In this document: positions 23,801 through 30,977 of the stretch, piece after piece | Layout of the letters: each line of letters opens with the position of its first letter | Position numbering within the stretch: position 1 is the first letter of the stretch | Assembly: GCF_900107265.1 (NCBI RefSeq) | Contig: NZ_FNPJ01000023.1 | Coordinates: forward strand, 1 to 39,877 | Source of the DNA: Nitrosomonas sp. Nm33 | Lineage (GTDB): Bacteria; Pseudomonadota; Gammaproteobacteria; Burkholderiales; Nitrosomonadaceae | DNA length: 39,877 bases | Direction: 5' to 3' | Notes under the pieces: generated by a model | What the model was told of the DNA's origin: nothing | What the model saw: the letters and a program-made list of their open reading frames with translations, nothing else | The model's database searches: none | Program-made: the position numbers and the translations under genes

Positions 23801-26336
23801 TAACGACGTTATCATTGGTGATGGCGGTGACGATGACTATGACGCTGAATCCGGTGATGACATCATGGTGAGTGGCGCCGGCATCGAACGCAACGAAGGA
23901 ATGCTTGGTTTCGACTGGGTCACCGCACGACTCGATAGTTCGGAAGGTGTTACTGTCGGTCAAGATTTTGATTTGCTTCGTCTTGGTTTGTTGTCACCCG
24001 ATCTTGACGCTATTCGTGATCGATTTGATATGGTCGAGGCTCTTTCAGGATGGAATAATGACGATGTCTTGCGTGGCGACAACCGTGATGCGACGTTGAT
24101 GATTGGTCATGAGCTCAACAATATCGGGCTTATCAGTGGTCTGCAACAACTGCTTGATGATGCGCATCGTGGCGTTAAACAAACTTCGTTTACCGGCGGT
24201 AATATTCTCCTGGGCGGCGGAGGCAGTGACATCATTGAAGGCCGTGGCGGCAATGACATTATCCACGGAGATAAGTGGCTTAACGTACGCTTGTCAGTGG
24301 TTGACGCCAATAACAACGAGATCCAAAGTACCAATAGCATGACTGAGTTGCAGTCACAAATGTTTTCGGGTGAGATTAATCCGAGTCAGATCAGGATCGT
24401 GCGTGAGATTTTACCCACTACACCAGGAGTCAACGATATTGACACCGTTGTGTTTTCAGGCAACCGCGCTGAGTACACCATTAGTCCTTTAAGTACCAGG
24501 TTGATGACGGTTACGCATACGGGTGGTACGCAAATTGACGGTTCCGATATCTTGATGGGTGTCGAACGTCTGCAGTTTGCCGATCAGACCATTGCGCTTG
24601 TTCCATTACCTAATAATTCACCAGCAACCGGTATGATTACCATCAATGACACTACTCCGGGCGAAAATCAGGAGTTGCTTGCAACGACAAATTTTAATGA
24701 TCCTGATGGCGTTAATAACGCCACCATTGTGCTCACATGGCAGGCTGAGTTTACGCCTGGTGCTTGGACCCCTGTCGGCACTGGCCAGATTTTCACGCCA
24801 AGCGACTTAATGCTGAATGCTCCTCTGCGCGTAGTAGCTACTTTCCAAGATAACAAAGGTGCCAGTGAACAGATTATTTCGGGGGCTACGGTACCTGTGG
24901 TTAGCGCCAATGGCGTACCCGTGATCAATGATACGACCCCGAGAGAAGGAATGAAACTCAGCACTTCGGTTGCTAATATCACTGATCCTAATGGGGTGGT
25001 GGGAGTTACCTTTAATTACCAGTGGCAGGTAGGCGGTGGATTGATCTGGACTAACATTACAGGTGCAACAGGTGCTAACTTCAGGCCGACACAGTCGCAG
25101 GTCGGTCAGCAACTTCGAGTGCTCGTTTCCTATACTGATAACGCAGGCAATGCCGAGCAGCTTGCTTCTGCCCCAACCGCAGTAGTTGGTGATCTCTTCA
25201 TCGGCACTATAGGCAATGACATTTTCAATGGCACTGAAGGCGATGACTATGCTAATGGTGGTAAAGGTGTCGATACATTGAACGGGAATGGTGGTGACGA
25301 TAAGTTAAAAGGTGGATTCGGTAACGACACAATTAACGGTGGTAGCGGTAATGACACAATTGATGGTAAGGGAGGAAACGACACGATTAACAGTGGAGTG
25401 GGCGACGATGTGATTTTGGCAGGTATCTCCAGCGGTTTCGATGCCATCGACGGCGGTGATGGCTCAGATCGGCTCCAAGTTACGGCTAACAACGTCGTTA
25501 TTGGTCTGAGCTCTCTTGCGGGGATAGAGGAGATTTCTTCTGGTAGCTTCACTGGTGTGCGTATCGCCGGTACTTCTGCTGCTAATACGCTGGATTTCAG
25601 TGCCACTACGCTAACTGGCATCACAAGCATTAGCGGCAATGGAGGTAATGACATTTTGATTGGATCGACCGGTAACGACACCATAAATGGCGGGGCGGGT
25701 AACGATACGATTAACGGCGGAGCGGGCGATGATGTGATTCTGGTCCCTGGTACCAGCGGTTTCGACACCATCGATGGTGGCGTTGGCTCGGATCAGATCC
25801 AGGCTACAGCTAACGATGTCGTTATTGGTCTGAGCTCTCTTGCAGGGGTAGAGGAGATTTCCTCCGGTGGCTTTACTGGTGTGCGTATCGCCGGTACTTC
25901 TGCTGCTGATACACTGGATTTCAGTGCCACTACGCTAACTGGTATCACGAGCATTAGCGGCAACGGAGGCAATGACATTTTGACCGGATCAGCCGGTAAT
26001 GACACTATTAATGGTGGATGGGGTAGAGACACGATTACCGGTGGAGCAGGTGATGACTTCTTAAACGGTGGTACCGGCTTCGATAGCTTCGTGTTCAATA
26101 CTGCAGGTTTCGGTAATGATACCATCGGTGGCGGGGCGACAGAATTGTTCGATGCTATCGGCGGTACGGCATCGACGCAAGATCTGATTGATTTGCGCGG
26201 TCTCGGTTTAACTTTTACTGATTTGACAATTACCCAGGTTGGGACAGATACGCTCATTACGATCGGAGCGGATAGTATTACTCTGCTTGGGGTCAAAGCA
26301 GCCAAGATCGACAGTACCGACTTTATTTCTCAGTAA
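20880..26336 (+). CDS. giant animal-type haem peroxidase with RTX calcium repeats and Ig-like modules
   Basis: This 1818-residue protein joins a myeloperoxidase-like domain (~140-790) to a calcium-binding tail. Haem residues are visible: the distal His174 in FGQFFDHGLDLV, the GDGRGNENIGLTSVHHVFHS block (408-427) followed by EHNRLV, the proximal His519 in YRFGHTML, and DLATINLARGRETGLP near 600. RTX nonapeptides (GGxGxDxhx) occur in three blocks: ~830-960, ~1105-1132 and ~1441-1737. Two Ig-like modules sharing the INDTTP start (~1253, ~1350) sit between them. No N-terminal signal peptide is present, so secretion by a type I ABC exporter through the C-terminal end is expected, with folding by calcium outside the cell. 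No exporter genes are next to it. Expected activity: oxidation of halides or organic substrates with H2O2. GGGGAG precedes the ATG. Confidence 0.93.
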   Translation: MANFNKADLEFILKQIKIAEAHPDGNVPIGFGADQISSPMLPYGLRTVDGSYNNLVPGQSEFGAADNVFPRITPPDFRSAETLPFDPDGPGPLQIGDPTSYTQTSGIVVDSQPRIISNLIADQSANNPAAVEAAGPTPVVSDNGTLFIPNVAPDVGLSARFNSWFTLFGQFFDHGLDLVTKGNSGIVFVPLQPDDPLFVPGSPTNFMVLSRATNQPGPDGVIGTADDIHAHTNTTTPFVDQNQTYTSHPSHQVFLREYALVNGKPVATGRLLDHAGGGLPTWADVKAQAQTMLGITLRDQDILNIPLLATDAYGHFLRGPNGFAQIVTENGLVEGNAGGLTVPANAIRTGHAFLDDIAHSAVPFGDHDNNPATPQRALTPDTNKTAGVDDNNPSTYDNELLNAHYITGDGRGNENIGLTSVHHVFHSEHNRLVDQAMSVIESSGDAAFIAEWKLPNGDWNGERLFQAARFGTEMQYQHLVFEEFARKVQPEVNAFAGYSDDIDPAIVGEFAHAVYRFGHTMLTDTMARINPDGTHDDIPLIEAFLNPLAFASSGTDAREAAGAIVRGMTNQIGNEIDEFVTGAVRNNLLGLPLDLATINLARGRETGLPKLNDAREQFFTATNDAALKPYGSWAEFKLGITNPLSLVNFIAAYGIHPDLQAASTLADKRAVALSLYDGSHPDSVAFLNGDAAATGVNNIDLWIGGLAEKIMLFGGMLGSTFNFVFETQLEKLQDGDRFYYLGRTAGLHFLTELENNSFAELIIKNVDGVKHLPGDVFSHPDYSFEIGNLGTSGPIVDDPNTVDYDESALPSGSLIRMNDGTVRFTGEEHIMMGGTEGNDRMHAGNGDDTLWGDGGIDRLEGGAGNDIIHGGDGDDIITDEFGTDNIKGEGGNDVISAGAGVGDLILGGDGNDFVVGGADPKEIFGGAGNDFIIAGNSTDTVLGGEDDDWIEGGDQADLLQGDNADPFQVSPIIGNDVIIGDGGDDDYDAESGDDIMVSGAGIERNEGMLGFDWVTARLDSSEGVTVGQDFDLLRLGLLSPDLDAIRDRFDMVEALSGWNNDDVLRGDNRDATLMIGHELNNIGLISGLQQLLDDAHRGVKQTSFTGGNILLGGGGSDIIEGRGGNDIIHGDKWLNVRLSVVDANNNEIQSTNSMTELQSQMFSGEINPSQIRIVREILPTTPGVNDIDTVVFSGNRAEYTISPLSTRLMTVTHTGGTQIDGSDILMGVERLQFADQTIALVPLPNNSPATGMITINDTTPGENQELLATTNFNDPDGVNNATIVLTWQAEFTPGAWTPVGTGQIFTPSDLMLNAPLRVVATFQDNKGASEQIISGATVPVVSANGVPVINDTTPREGMKLSTSVANITDPNGVVGVTFNYQWQVGGGLIWTNITGATGANFRPTQSQVGQQLRVLVSYTDNAGNAEQLASAPTAVVGDLFIGTIGNDIFNGTEGDDYANGGKGVDTLNGNGGDDKLKGGFGNDTINGGSGNDTIDGKGGNDTINSGVGDDVILAGISSGFDAIDGGDGSDRLQVTANNVVIGLSSLAGIEEISSGSFTGVRIAGTSAANTLDFSATTLTGITSISGNGGNDILIGSTGNDTINGGAGNDTINGGAGDDVILVPGTSGFDTIDGGVGSDQIQATANDVVIGLSSLAGVEEISSGGFTGVRIAGTSAADTLDFSATTLTGITSISGNGGNDILTGSAGNDTINGGWGRDTITGGAGDDFLNGGTGFDSFVFNTAGFGNDTIGGGATELFDAIGGTASTQDLIDLRGLGLTFTDLTITQVGTDTLITIGADSITLLGVKAAKIDSTDFISQ
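25401..26040 (+). repeat. 324-bp tandem duplication inside the peroxidase gene
   Basis: Two consecutive units (from 25401 and from 25725, 324 bp or 108 codons apart) encode nearly the same module: DDVILxxxxSGFD, then GLSSLAGxEEISSG, TGVRIAGTSAA and TLDFSATTLTGITSISGNGG, ending with RTX nonapeptides. The DNA is close to identical through much of the unit, so the duplication is recent and kept the frame. The second unit runs out near 26040. Confidence 0.85.
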
Positions 26337-26397
26337 CAATGTCAGGTGGCTGCCAAAATAGCTAATTAAGCAGCTAATTAAGTTGCAAAAGTTATAC

Positions 26398-26425
26398 GGT
26401 GTGGAATCATATCAAGGCTCCGCAC
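26398..26425 (+). terminator. weak hairpin after the peroxidase gene
   Basis: GGTGTGGA and TCCGCACC pair with one mismatch across a 12-nt loop, about 60 bp beyond the stop. No good T run follows directly, so the call is tentative. Confidence 0.35.
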
Positions 26426-26548
26426 CGGTAGTTATTTAGGAACATTTTTTCCTGCATTTTGCACTAAGAATAAGGAGAATAAGGGGGGGGCTGCTGCATG
26501 AATATTTCTTGAGGGCAAACTGCGTATGTTGCTGTGCTATCATCAGTT

Positions 26549-26569
26549 TCTCAGATAGCATATCTGAGA
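26549..26569. promoter_or_regulatory. perfect 9-bp inverted repeat before a membrane protein gene
   Basis: TCTCAGATA-GCA-TATCTGAGA is an exact palindrome with a 3-nt centre, 55 bp before the ATG at 26624. It has the size and symmetry of a dimeric regulator's operator; a small RNA hairpin is the alternative. Confidence 0.5.
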
Positions 26570-26623
26570 TTAAGTAGGAAAATAGCTAAATTTAAAAGAA
26601 TTTTTTGAAGGAGAGATTACAAC

Positions 26624-27013
26624 ATGAATTTCGAAAGTGAAATGAAAGCAAGATTTGGAGGATTCTGGAATTCATTAGTGCTGTTACTCGTTGTTATTAT
26701 TTGTTTGCGTTTTTCAGCTATCGAGTGGGCATCAGAAGATTTAGGAACGAAGTTATATCATTCATTTAAATTGTTTTTTTGGTGTGCGTTATTTGGCGTA
26801 TTACTAGCTATTTTAAAAATCATCTTTTCAATCTCAAACCCGCCTTACTTACGATTGCCTGCTTCAGCCAATTTTGCTTGGGGTCTAAAACGCGGCATCA
26901 CGATCGGTGGTTTCTTAATTCTACTTGTAGGCATACTCCAATTGGACAATTTCATGGGTGTGTTCCAGCCATTTATCGATAAGTTGCTGCAAAAATTATT
27001 AGGTTTAATCTAA
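26624..27013 (+). CDS. small membrane protein of unknown function
   Basis: The 129-residue product has three clear hydrophobic segments: SLVLLLVVIICLRFSAI (~17-33), LFFWCALFGVLLAILKIIFS (~50-69) and ITIGGFLILLVGILQL (~91-106). A C-terminal amphipathic helix follows (FQPFIDKLLQKLLGLI). I do not recognise the family. A GGAGAG ribosome-binding site precedes the ATG by 9 nt, and an operator-like palindrome lies upstream. It is a single-gene unit, located in the inner membrane. Confidence 0.7.
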   Translation: MNFESEMKARFGGFWNSLVLLLVVIICLRFSAIEWASEDLGTKLYHSFKLFFWCALFGVLLAILKIIFSISNPPYLRLPASANFAWGLKRGITIGGFLILLVGILQLDNFMGVFQPFIDKLLQKLLGLI

Positions 27014-27478
27014 GCATTCTGCTGGACGCACCTAACTGACGTCGGCTTTTTAGTGATTGCACGAGTATCAAAAACACTGCGTGCAATCACATCAAAAGAT
27101 ATCAAAGAGTACTTTTAAATTCTTTTAGTACTCAAAAATCATGGAATCTATGATATTTAGCAGGATTTATGGGACTCCATAAGAGTGGCTGGAAGGGATT
27201 GAAAGGCAGTTCTCCTCCAAATGTCCACCCAGTAATGGGTTACGCCATGGAGATAATACGGATTTTCCATCTTTCACTCTCATCTAAATCATAAAGCATA
27301 TGAAAGAGCAAGCAGTATCTTGTGCAAAGCAGGGATGTTCGATTTATTGTCTGTTTTTAAATATTTCCATATTCTTTCGTTTATAAGTCGCTTGGTAGTG
27401 GTAGTTTAGATACTATAGATTAGATAATATGATGAGAATAATGAACCGGCGGTTTTTTACTCATAAAGGAGCATTATC
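27014..27478. other. 465-bp gap with a perfect 11-bp hairpin
   Basis: No gene is seen. The arms GTGATTGCACG (27053-27063) and CGTGCAATCAC (27080-27090) are exact complements with a 16-nt loop, 40 bp after the membrane protein stop. There is no T run, so it is not a standard terminator. The rest is AT-rich and should hold the promoter of the CBS protein. Confidence 0.45.
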
Positions 27479-27940
27479 ATGAAAACTGTAAAGCAACTAC
27501 TCCACAAGAAAGGACATGAAGTTACTACTATTGACCACGAAGCATCGGTTTACGATGCCATGCAGTTGATGGCAGCTAATAACATTGGCTCACTAGTGGT
27601 TATGAGAGACGATAAGCTGGCTGGAATCCTGACAGAAAGAGATTTTTCACGTAAATCCTATCTGTTGGATAAACCTGTAAAAGATATGCAGGTTAAGGAA
27701 ATCATGACGCATCAAGTAGTCTATGTTGGTCTGGATAATACGAATGAAGATTGCATGTCACTGGTCACCGAGATGCGAGTACGCCATTTACCAGTCATAG
27801 ATGAAGGCAAAGTAATAGGGATAATCTCTATTGGTGATTTGGTGAAAGACACCATTTCAGAACATCAATTTGTCATCGAACAGCTCGAACGTTACATATA
27901 TGAAACGCGAGTCCCTAGCCAAGGGATCCGAGCATCTTAA
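27479..27940 (+). CDS. protein with a pair of CBS domains
   Basis: The product (153 residues) consists of two CBS motifs forming a Bateman module: residues ~8-60 (VYDAMQLMAANNIGSLVVM then LAGILTERDFSRK) and ~75-128 (VKEIMTHQVVYVGLDNTNED and VRHLPVIDEGKVIGIISIGD LV). Such stand-alone modules bind adenine nucleotides and act as energy or redox sensors, usually on partner proteins. The ERDFSRK and IGDLVKD ends are typical of the cytosolic proteobacterial family. AAAGGAGC precedes the ATG. The normal end of this family is near LERYI; here the frame continues with YETRVPSQGIRAS, and a second copy of the end sequence lies 60 bp downstream, suggesting a small insertion or duplication at the 3' end. 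Confidence 0.88.
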   Translation: MKTVKQLLHKKGHEVTTIDHEASVYDAMQLMAANNIGSLVVMRDDKLAGILTERDFSRKSYLLDKPVKDMQVKEIMTHQVVYVGLDNTNEDCMSLVTEMRVRHLPVIDEGKVIGIISIGDLVKDTISEHQFVIEQLERYIYETRVPSQGIRAS

Positions 27941-27964
27941 AGACTCGAACGTTACCATATATGA
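27884..27964. repeat. 20-bp direct repeat at the CBS gene's 3' end
   Basis: CTCGAACGTTACATATATGA (27884-27903) recurs as CTCGAACGTTACCATATATG (27944-27963, one base inserted), 60 bp apart. The first copy encodes LERYIYE; the second lies after the stop and in its own frame would end LERYHI with TGA. Confidence 0.7.
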
Positions 27965-28138
27965 TAAATACGTCGGGGTTTTAGCTGTAATATCTCTTTT
28001 CATTGGTTGCAGGTCGCTTGCTGGAAGCTGTGGTGGACCAGAACGCTGTCGATTGGATTGGGCTGTTAGTGGTAAAAAATTTTGCTCACCCTGACCAATT
28101 CATAAGCTTTCGAGATAAGCTGGAGCTATGAAAACTGG

Positions 28139-28180
28139 AATAAAGTGATTCATAAGCTGCTTTCACATAGTCACTTTATT
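28139..28180. terminator. 10-bp hairpin between the CBS gene and dksA
   Basis: The arms AATAAAGTGA (28139-28148) and TCACTTTATT (28171-28180) are exact complements around a 22-nt loop. An AT-rich stem without a T tract makes it a weak terminator candidate; processing or coincidence are alternatives. Confidence 0.35.
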
Positions 28181-28328
28181 GCTTCTGTAAAGTCGACAGT
28201 AATCCGCAACTTAGTATCAGGCTGTTACGGTGGGTGAGCGAAATGTTTACTGGGGTTACAGCTTTGCCCCGCTTTTTTACATCTGAATTACTATTCGTAA
28301 ATATAGTATAAAACAAAAACTATTTCTG

Positions 28329-28334
28329 TATAAT
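28329..28334 (+). promoter_or_regulatory. possible -10 box for dksA
   Basis: TATAAT occurs in CTGTATAATATGCGCC, 155 bp before the dksA start. No convincing -35 hexamer was found at the right distance. If used, it would give a leader of about 150 nt. Confidence 0.4.
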
Positions 28335-28488
28335 ATGCGCCGCTGAAATTATACTCCTAATAAGGAGACAAGGATTTTAGTAATCTAGCAGGGCGGACTT
28401 GCTATATATATCTTTTTCTGCTATTCCTGTATGTTTAATTATTGCTAGTAATTAATAAAGACGGGAAATAAAGACAGGAGCATTCAGA

Positions 28489-28920
28489 ATGCCACAAGAG
28501 CCACATGAACTACAGAAACCAGTTGTTTCTTACAAACCAAAAAAAGGCGAGCCTTATATGAGTGATGAGCAGCTCGCATATTTTCGCAAGATTTTAGAGG
28601 ATCTCAGGATTGGATTAGGACAGGAAATAGATCGGGCGGTTCACGTAATGCAGGAAGAAGCGACAGTTTTTGCTGATCCTAATGATAGAGCCAGCCAAGA
28701 ATCAGATATGACACTTGAGTTGCGCAATCGAGATCGGGAACGAAAACTCATCAAAAAAATTGCTGAAACGCTTGCAAAAATTGATGCAGGGGAGTACGGC
28801 TATTGTGATAACTGTGGTGTTGAGATAGGATTGAAACGACTTGAAGCACGTCCTACTGCCTCACTTTGTATTGATTGTAAAACCTTAGAAGAAATAAAAG
28901 AAAAGCAGTTAGCAAAATAA
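28489..28920 (+). CDS. dksA: RNA polymerase-binding transcription factor DksA
   Basis: DksA enters the secondary channel of RNA polymerase and, with ppGpp, adjusts rRNA and amino-acid promoters. The 143-residue product has the coiled coil (residues ~25-100) with the acidic tip ADPNDRASQESD, keeping the two tip Asp (63 and 66), and the C4 zinc finger with CDNC (106-109) and CIDC (127-130). The GLKRLEARPTASLCIDCKTL wording is characteristic of proteobacterial DksA. The N-terminal ~20 residues are slightly longer than in many relatives. A CAGGAG site lies 10 nt before the ATG. It is transcribed alone, with a strong terminator at 29017. Cytosolic. Confidence 0.95.
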   Translation: MPQEPHELQKPVVSYKPKKGEPYMSDEQLAYFRKILEDLRIGLGQEIDRAVHVMQEEATVFADPNDRASQESDMTLELRNRDRERKLIKKIAETLAKIDAGEYGYCDNCGVEIGLKRLEARPTASLCIDCKTLEEIKEKQLAK

Positions 28921-29016
28921 TATTATTTGATTCTTGTTATTTTTTAGAATCAGAACTAAGTTCATGTCAAAAACTGGAATAGTATTTTAGCTTGGTCATA
29001 AAATCCTGGATGGCAG

Positions 29017-29048
29017 AAGGTCATCATCTTCTAGACGATGACCTTTTT
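29017..29048. terminator. bidirectional terminator between dksA and a convergent gene
   Basis: AAGGTCATC and GATGACCTT pair around ATCTTCTAGAC, followed by TTTTT on the plus strand and preceded by AA on it. It lies ~100 bp after dksA and 5 bp after the convergent gene's stop, so it probably ends both transcripts. Confidence 0.8.
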
Positions 29049-29053
29049 ACACA

Positions 29054-29473
29054 CTAAATTTCTTTATTACGAAGCAATTCAACGAATTTTTCGCTAAATT
29101 GATATTTGGCGAAATTATTTTTACTTGATTCAGTGACGTTACTAACGAAGCCATAAGCTTCCAAAGTTTTTAATTGATCTTGTAAGCCATTGTGTTCATC
29201 TAAGAAATATGCCAGACAAGGTTTTGCAAGGCTCAAACTAAAACGCTGATTTTTCTTGAGAATATAAAATTCTCTCTGGAACTTGTAATCGGGATTATCC
29301 ATATCCTGCTTCATTTCTTGCAAAAGTTTGGTATGCTGATGCCACAATCGATCAAATAGATTATTTATCTTTATGATCGCCTGTTGAGCTACGTGTGTAT
29401 TCCATGAATGCGCGATAACAAAACCTATAGCCGTACCGATTAAAAAGCTAAATACCATGCTTATAATATCCAT
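29054..29473 (-). CDS. hypothetical protein with one N-terminal membrane anchor
   Basis: The product (139 residues) starts with one hydrophobic helix (MDIISMVFSFLIGTAIGFVI) and continues as a soluble, mostly helical domain: NNLFDRLWHQHTKLLQEMKQ, then FYILKKNQRFSLSLAKPCLA and FLDEHNGLQDQLKTLEAYGF. The last part (LKTLEAYGFVSNVTESSKNN then FAKYQFSEKFVELL) looks like a winged-helix end, a pattern seen in small anchored regulator-like proteins. I do not recognise the family. It is a single gene, convergent with dksA and sharing its terminator. Confidence 0.65.
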   Translation of the reverse strand: MDIISMVFSFLIGTAIGFVIAHSWNTHVAQQAIIKINNLFDRLWHQHTKLLQEMKQDMDNPDYKFQREFYILKKNQRFSLSLAKPCLAYFLDEHNGLQDQLKTLEAYGFVSNVTESSKNNFAKYQFSEKFVELLRNKEI

Positions 29474-29659
29474 TCATATCTCCAAGATCTAACAAATAAG
29501 CTTTCCAAGTGTGAGGTAATATATTACGTCAAAAGCGAGATCTCGTAGGGTAAAATTCGTTGTGGTTTTCTTTGAAATGAGATGACTTAATTCGATATAC
29601 AATATGGCTTATAAAGTATGCAAAGTCATATAAAGCTCCTAGTGGTTAGCAGAGAAATA

Positions 29660-30673
29660 TCACTGGTTTAAGGTGGTGTTAGTCGGTGGTGGTGTAAAGA
29701 CTTCGTTCACTTGACTGAATGAACCACCAGGCTTTGGACCACCGCTAATCACATATAGACGTCCATCGACCACAGCAGAGCCGAGACCATGACGTGCAGT
29801 TGGCATTGGAGCCATAGTGTGCCACTGATCCTTAACTGGATCATATGCTTCATTGGTGGCAAAAGTGCCCTCGCCAGATTCGCCACCGACCACGTAAATC
29901 CAGCCATTAATTACGCCAGCGGTAATGCCACTGCGGGCAGTAGGCAGGTTAGTACGAGCTCGCCATTGATTGGTTTGTGGATCATATTCTTCGACTGTTC
30001 TCATATTGTGATGATAGTCCAGATCAGGCCGACCACCAATGGCATAGATTCGAGAACCAGCCGTTGCAACAGCCAAATGGTCTCGGGAAGTAGGCATCGA
30101 AGCAGCAGATAACCAAGTATTGGTTTCTGGGTCAAAAATTTCCACCGCAGCAGAATTGTCTTTTCCATCATATCCACCAATGGCGTAGATGCGATTCTGA
30201 TAAACGGTGACACCTAGCGCACCACGGGCAGTCGGCATAGGAGCTAATTCACGCCATTTTGCCGTTGAGGGATTGTATTGATAGACTGTGGGAACCGCAT
30301 GCCAGATGGACAAGAAGGATTTGGTGAATCCACCAATTATATATAACATGCCATTATGTGAGGCGATACCCGCGTGGTGCCGCCCTTCTGGTAGAGGTGT
30401 AGTAATAGACCAGGAATCAGAAACAGGGTCATATACTTCCACATCGCTGCTAATGGCAAATTTCAGGACATTCTGAAGCTTCGGCTCACTAAACCCACCC
30501 ACCACATATATCTTACCTTTGACCATAGCCGCAACTACTTCCGTTCGTTTAGTGGGAGCGGGAGAAGCGGTTGTCCATGTGCCAACTTTAGATGTATCAG
30601 CGAAAATCAGCCCCACTTTTGTCAAACAAAGAAAAAAAACGCCTGCTATGATGTAAAATTTCAAAGTAGACAT
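29660..30673 (-). CDS. secreted Kelch-repeat beta-propeller protein
   Basis: The 337-residue protein has an N-terminal signal peptide (FYIIAGVFFLCLTKVGLIFA) and six Kelch repeats. Each has the hhhGG turn preceded by a hydrophobic strand: GKIYVVGGF, GMLYIIGGF, NRIYAIGGY, SRIYAIGGR, GWIYVVGGE and GRLYVISGG. Each is followed by the conserved Trp/Tyr pair (for example VEVYDPVSDSWSITTPLPEG). Six blades fill a complete propeller. The tail is a short Pro/Thr-rich linker (FTPPPTNTTLNQ). GGAGG precedes the ATG. Exported Kelch propellers act as ligand-binding scaffolds or enzymes such as sialate mutarotases; nothing here points to a specific one. Confidence 0.88.
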   Translation of the reverse strand: MSTLKFYIIAGVFFLCLTKVGLIFADTSKVGTWTTASPAPTKRTEVVAAMVKGKIYVVGGFSEPKLQNVLKFAISSDVEVYDPVSDSWSITTPLPEGRHHAGIASHNGMLYIIGGFTKSFLSIWHAVPTVYQYNPSTAKWRELAPMPTARGALGVTVYQNRIYAIGGYDGKDNSAAVEIFDPETNTWLSAASMPTSRDHLAVATAGSRIYAIGGRPDLDYHHNMRTVEEYDPQTNQWRARTNLPTARSGITAGVINGWIYVVGGESGEGTFATNEAYDPVKDQWHTMAPMPTARHGLGSAVVDGRLYVISGGPKPGGSFSQVNEVFTPPPTNTTLNQ

Positions 30674-30974
30674 ATAAAGTTCCTCCAGAGAGTTATCAAC
30701 ATCAATGAATTTACTCAGCTTGCAAGTTCTGATTTAACAATAAAAGAATTGACAAGCGTACGTCACACAGCCGGATCGTTAAAGTATTTTTTCCATTTAT
30801 TAATGGACTATCGTATTGCCATGGCGTTTATGAACAGGTGCGGCTGGGTAGAGATGAGGTGACTGCCAAATAATATTTTTTGTTTCTGAGTGTAATAGCA
30901 GCAAAGCGCGTAAAATAGTCTTGAAAAAGGTGTTACCGTACTCATCTATCTGATAATCAACTGATTTATCCATA
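30674..30974. other. divergent intergenic region
   Basis: Three hundred bp between the divergent Kelch and GTPase genes. It must contain both promoters. A TTGACA at 30749-30754 on the plus strand is present, but no -10 hexamer at proper spacing was found. Nothing else is seen. Confidence 0.4.
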
Positions 30975-30977
30975 TTG

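Larger units (their letters stand above)
27941..28488. other. 548-bp gap upstream of dksA with hairpins
   Basis: No gene is supported. A perfect 10-bp inverted repeat AATAAAGTGA/TCACTTTATT lies at 28139-28180. A weak GGGG/CCCC hairpin followed by GCTTTTTTAC at 28251-28278 may end the upstream transcript. The dksA promoter region follows. Confidence 0.4.

Noticed and set aside
25247..26090. Tandem repeats with a regular short period in DNA, checked as a possible CRISPR or satellite array
   Set aside because: They are the codons of RTX nonapeptides and the 108-codon module inside an open frame; there are no unique spacers between exact repeats.
24668..26305. Long minus-strand frames opposite the RTX repeats (104, 174 and 170 codons)
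   Set aside because: They are Pro/Ser/Leu-rich shadows of the Gly/Asp-rich repeats and repeat with the same period as the plus-strand units.
30749..30777. TTGACA as the GTPase operon promoter
   Set aside because: No -10-like hexamer exists 16-18 bp downstream, so the match to a -35 box is probably chance.
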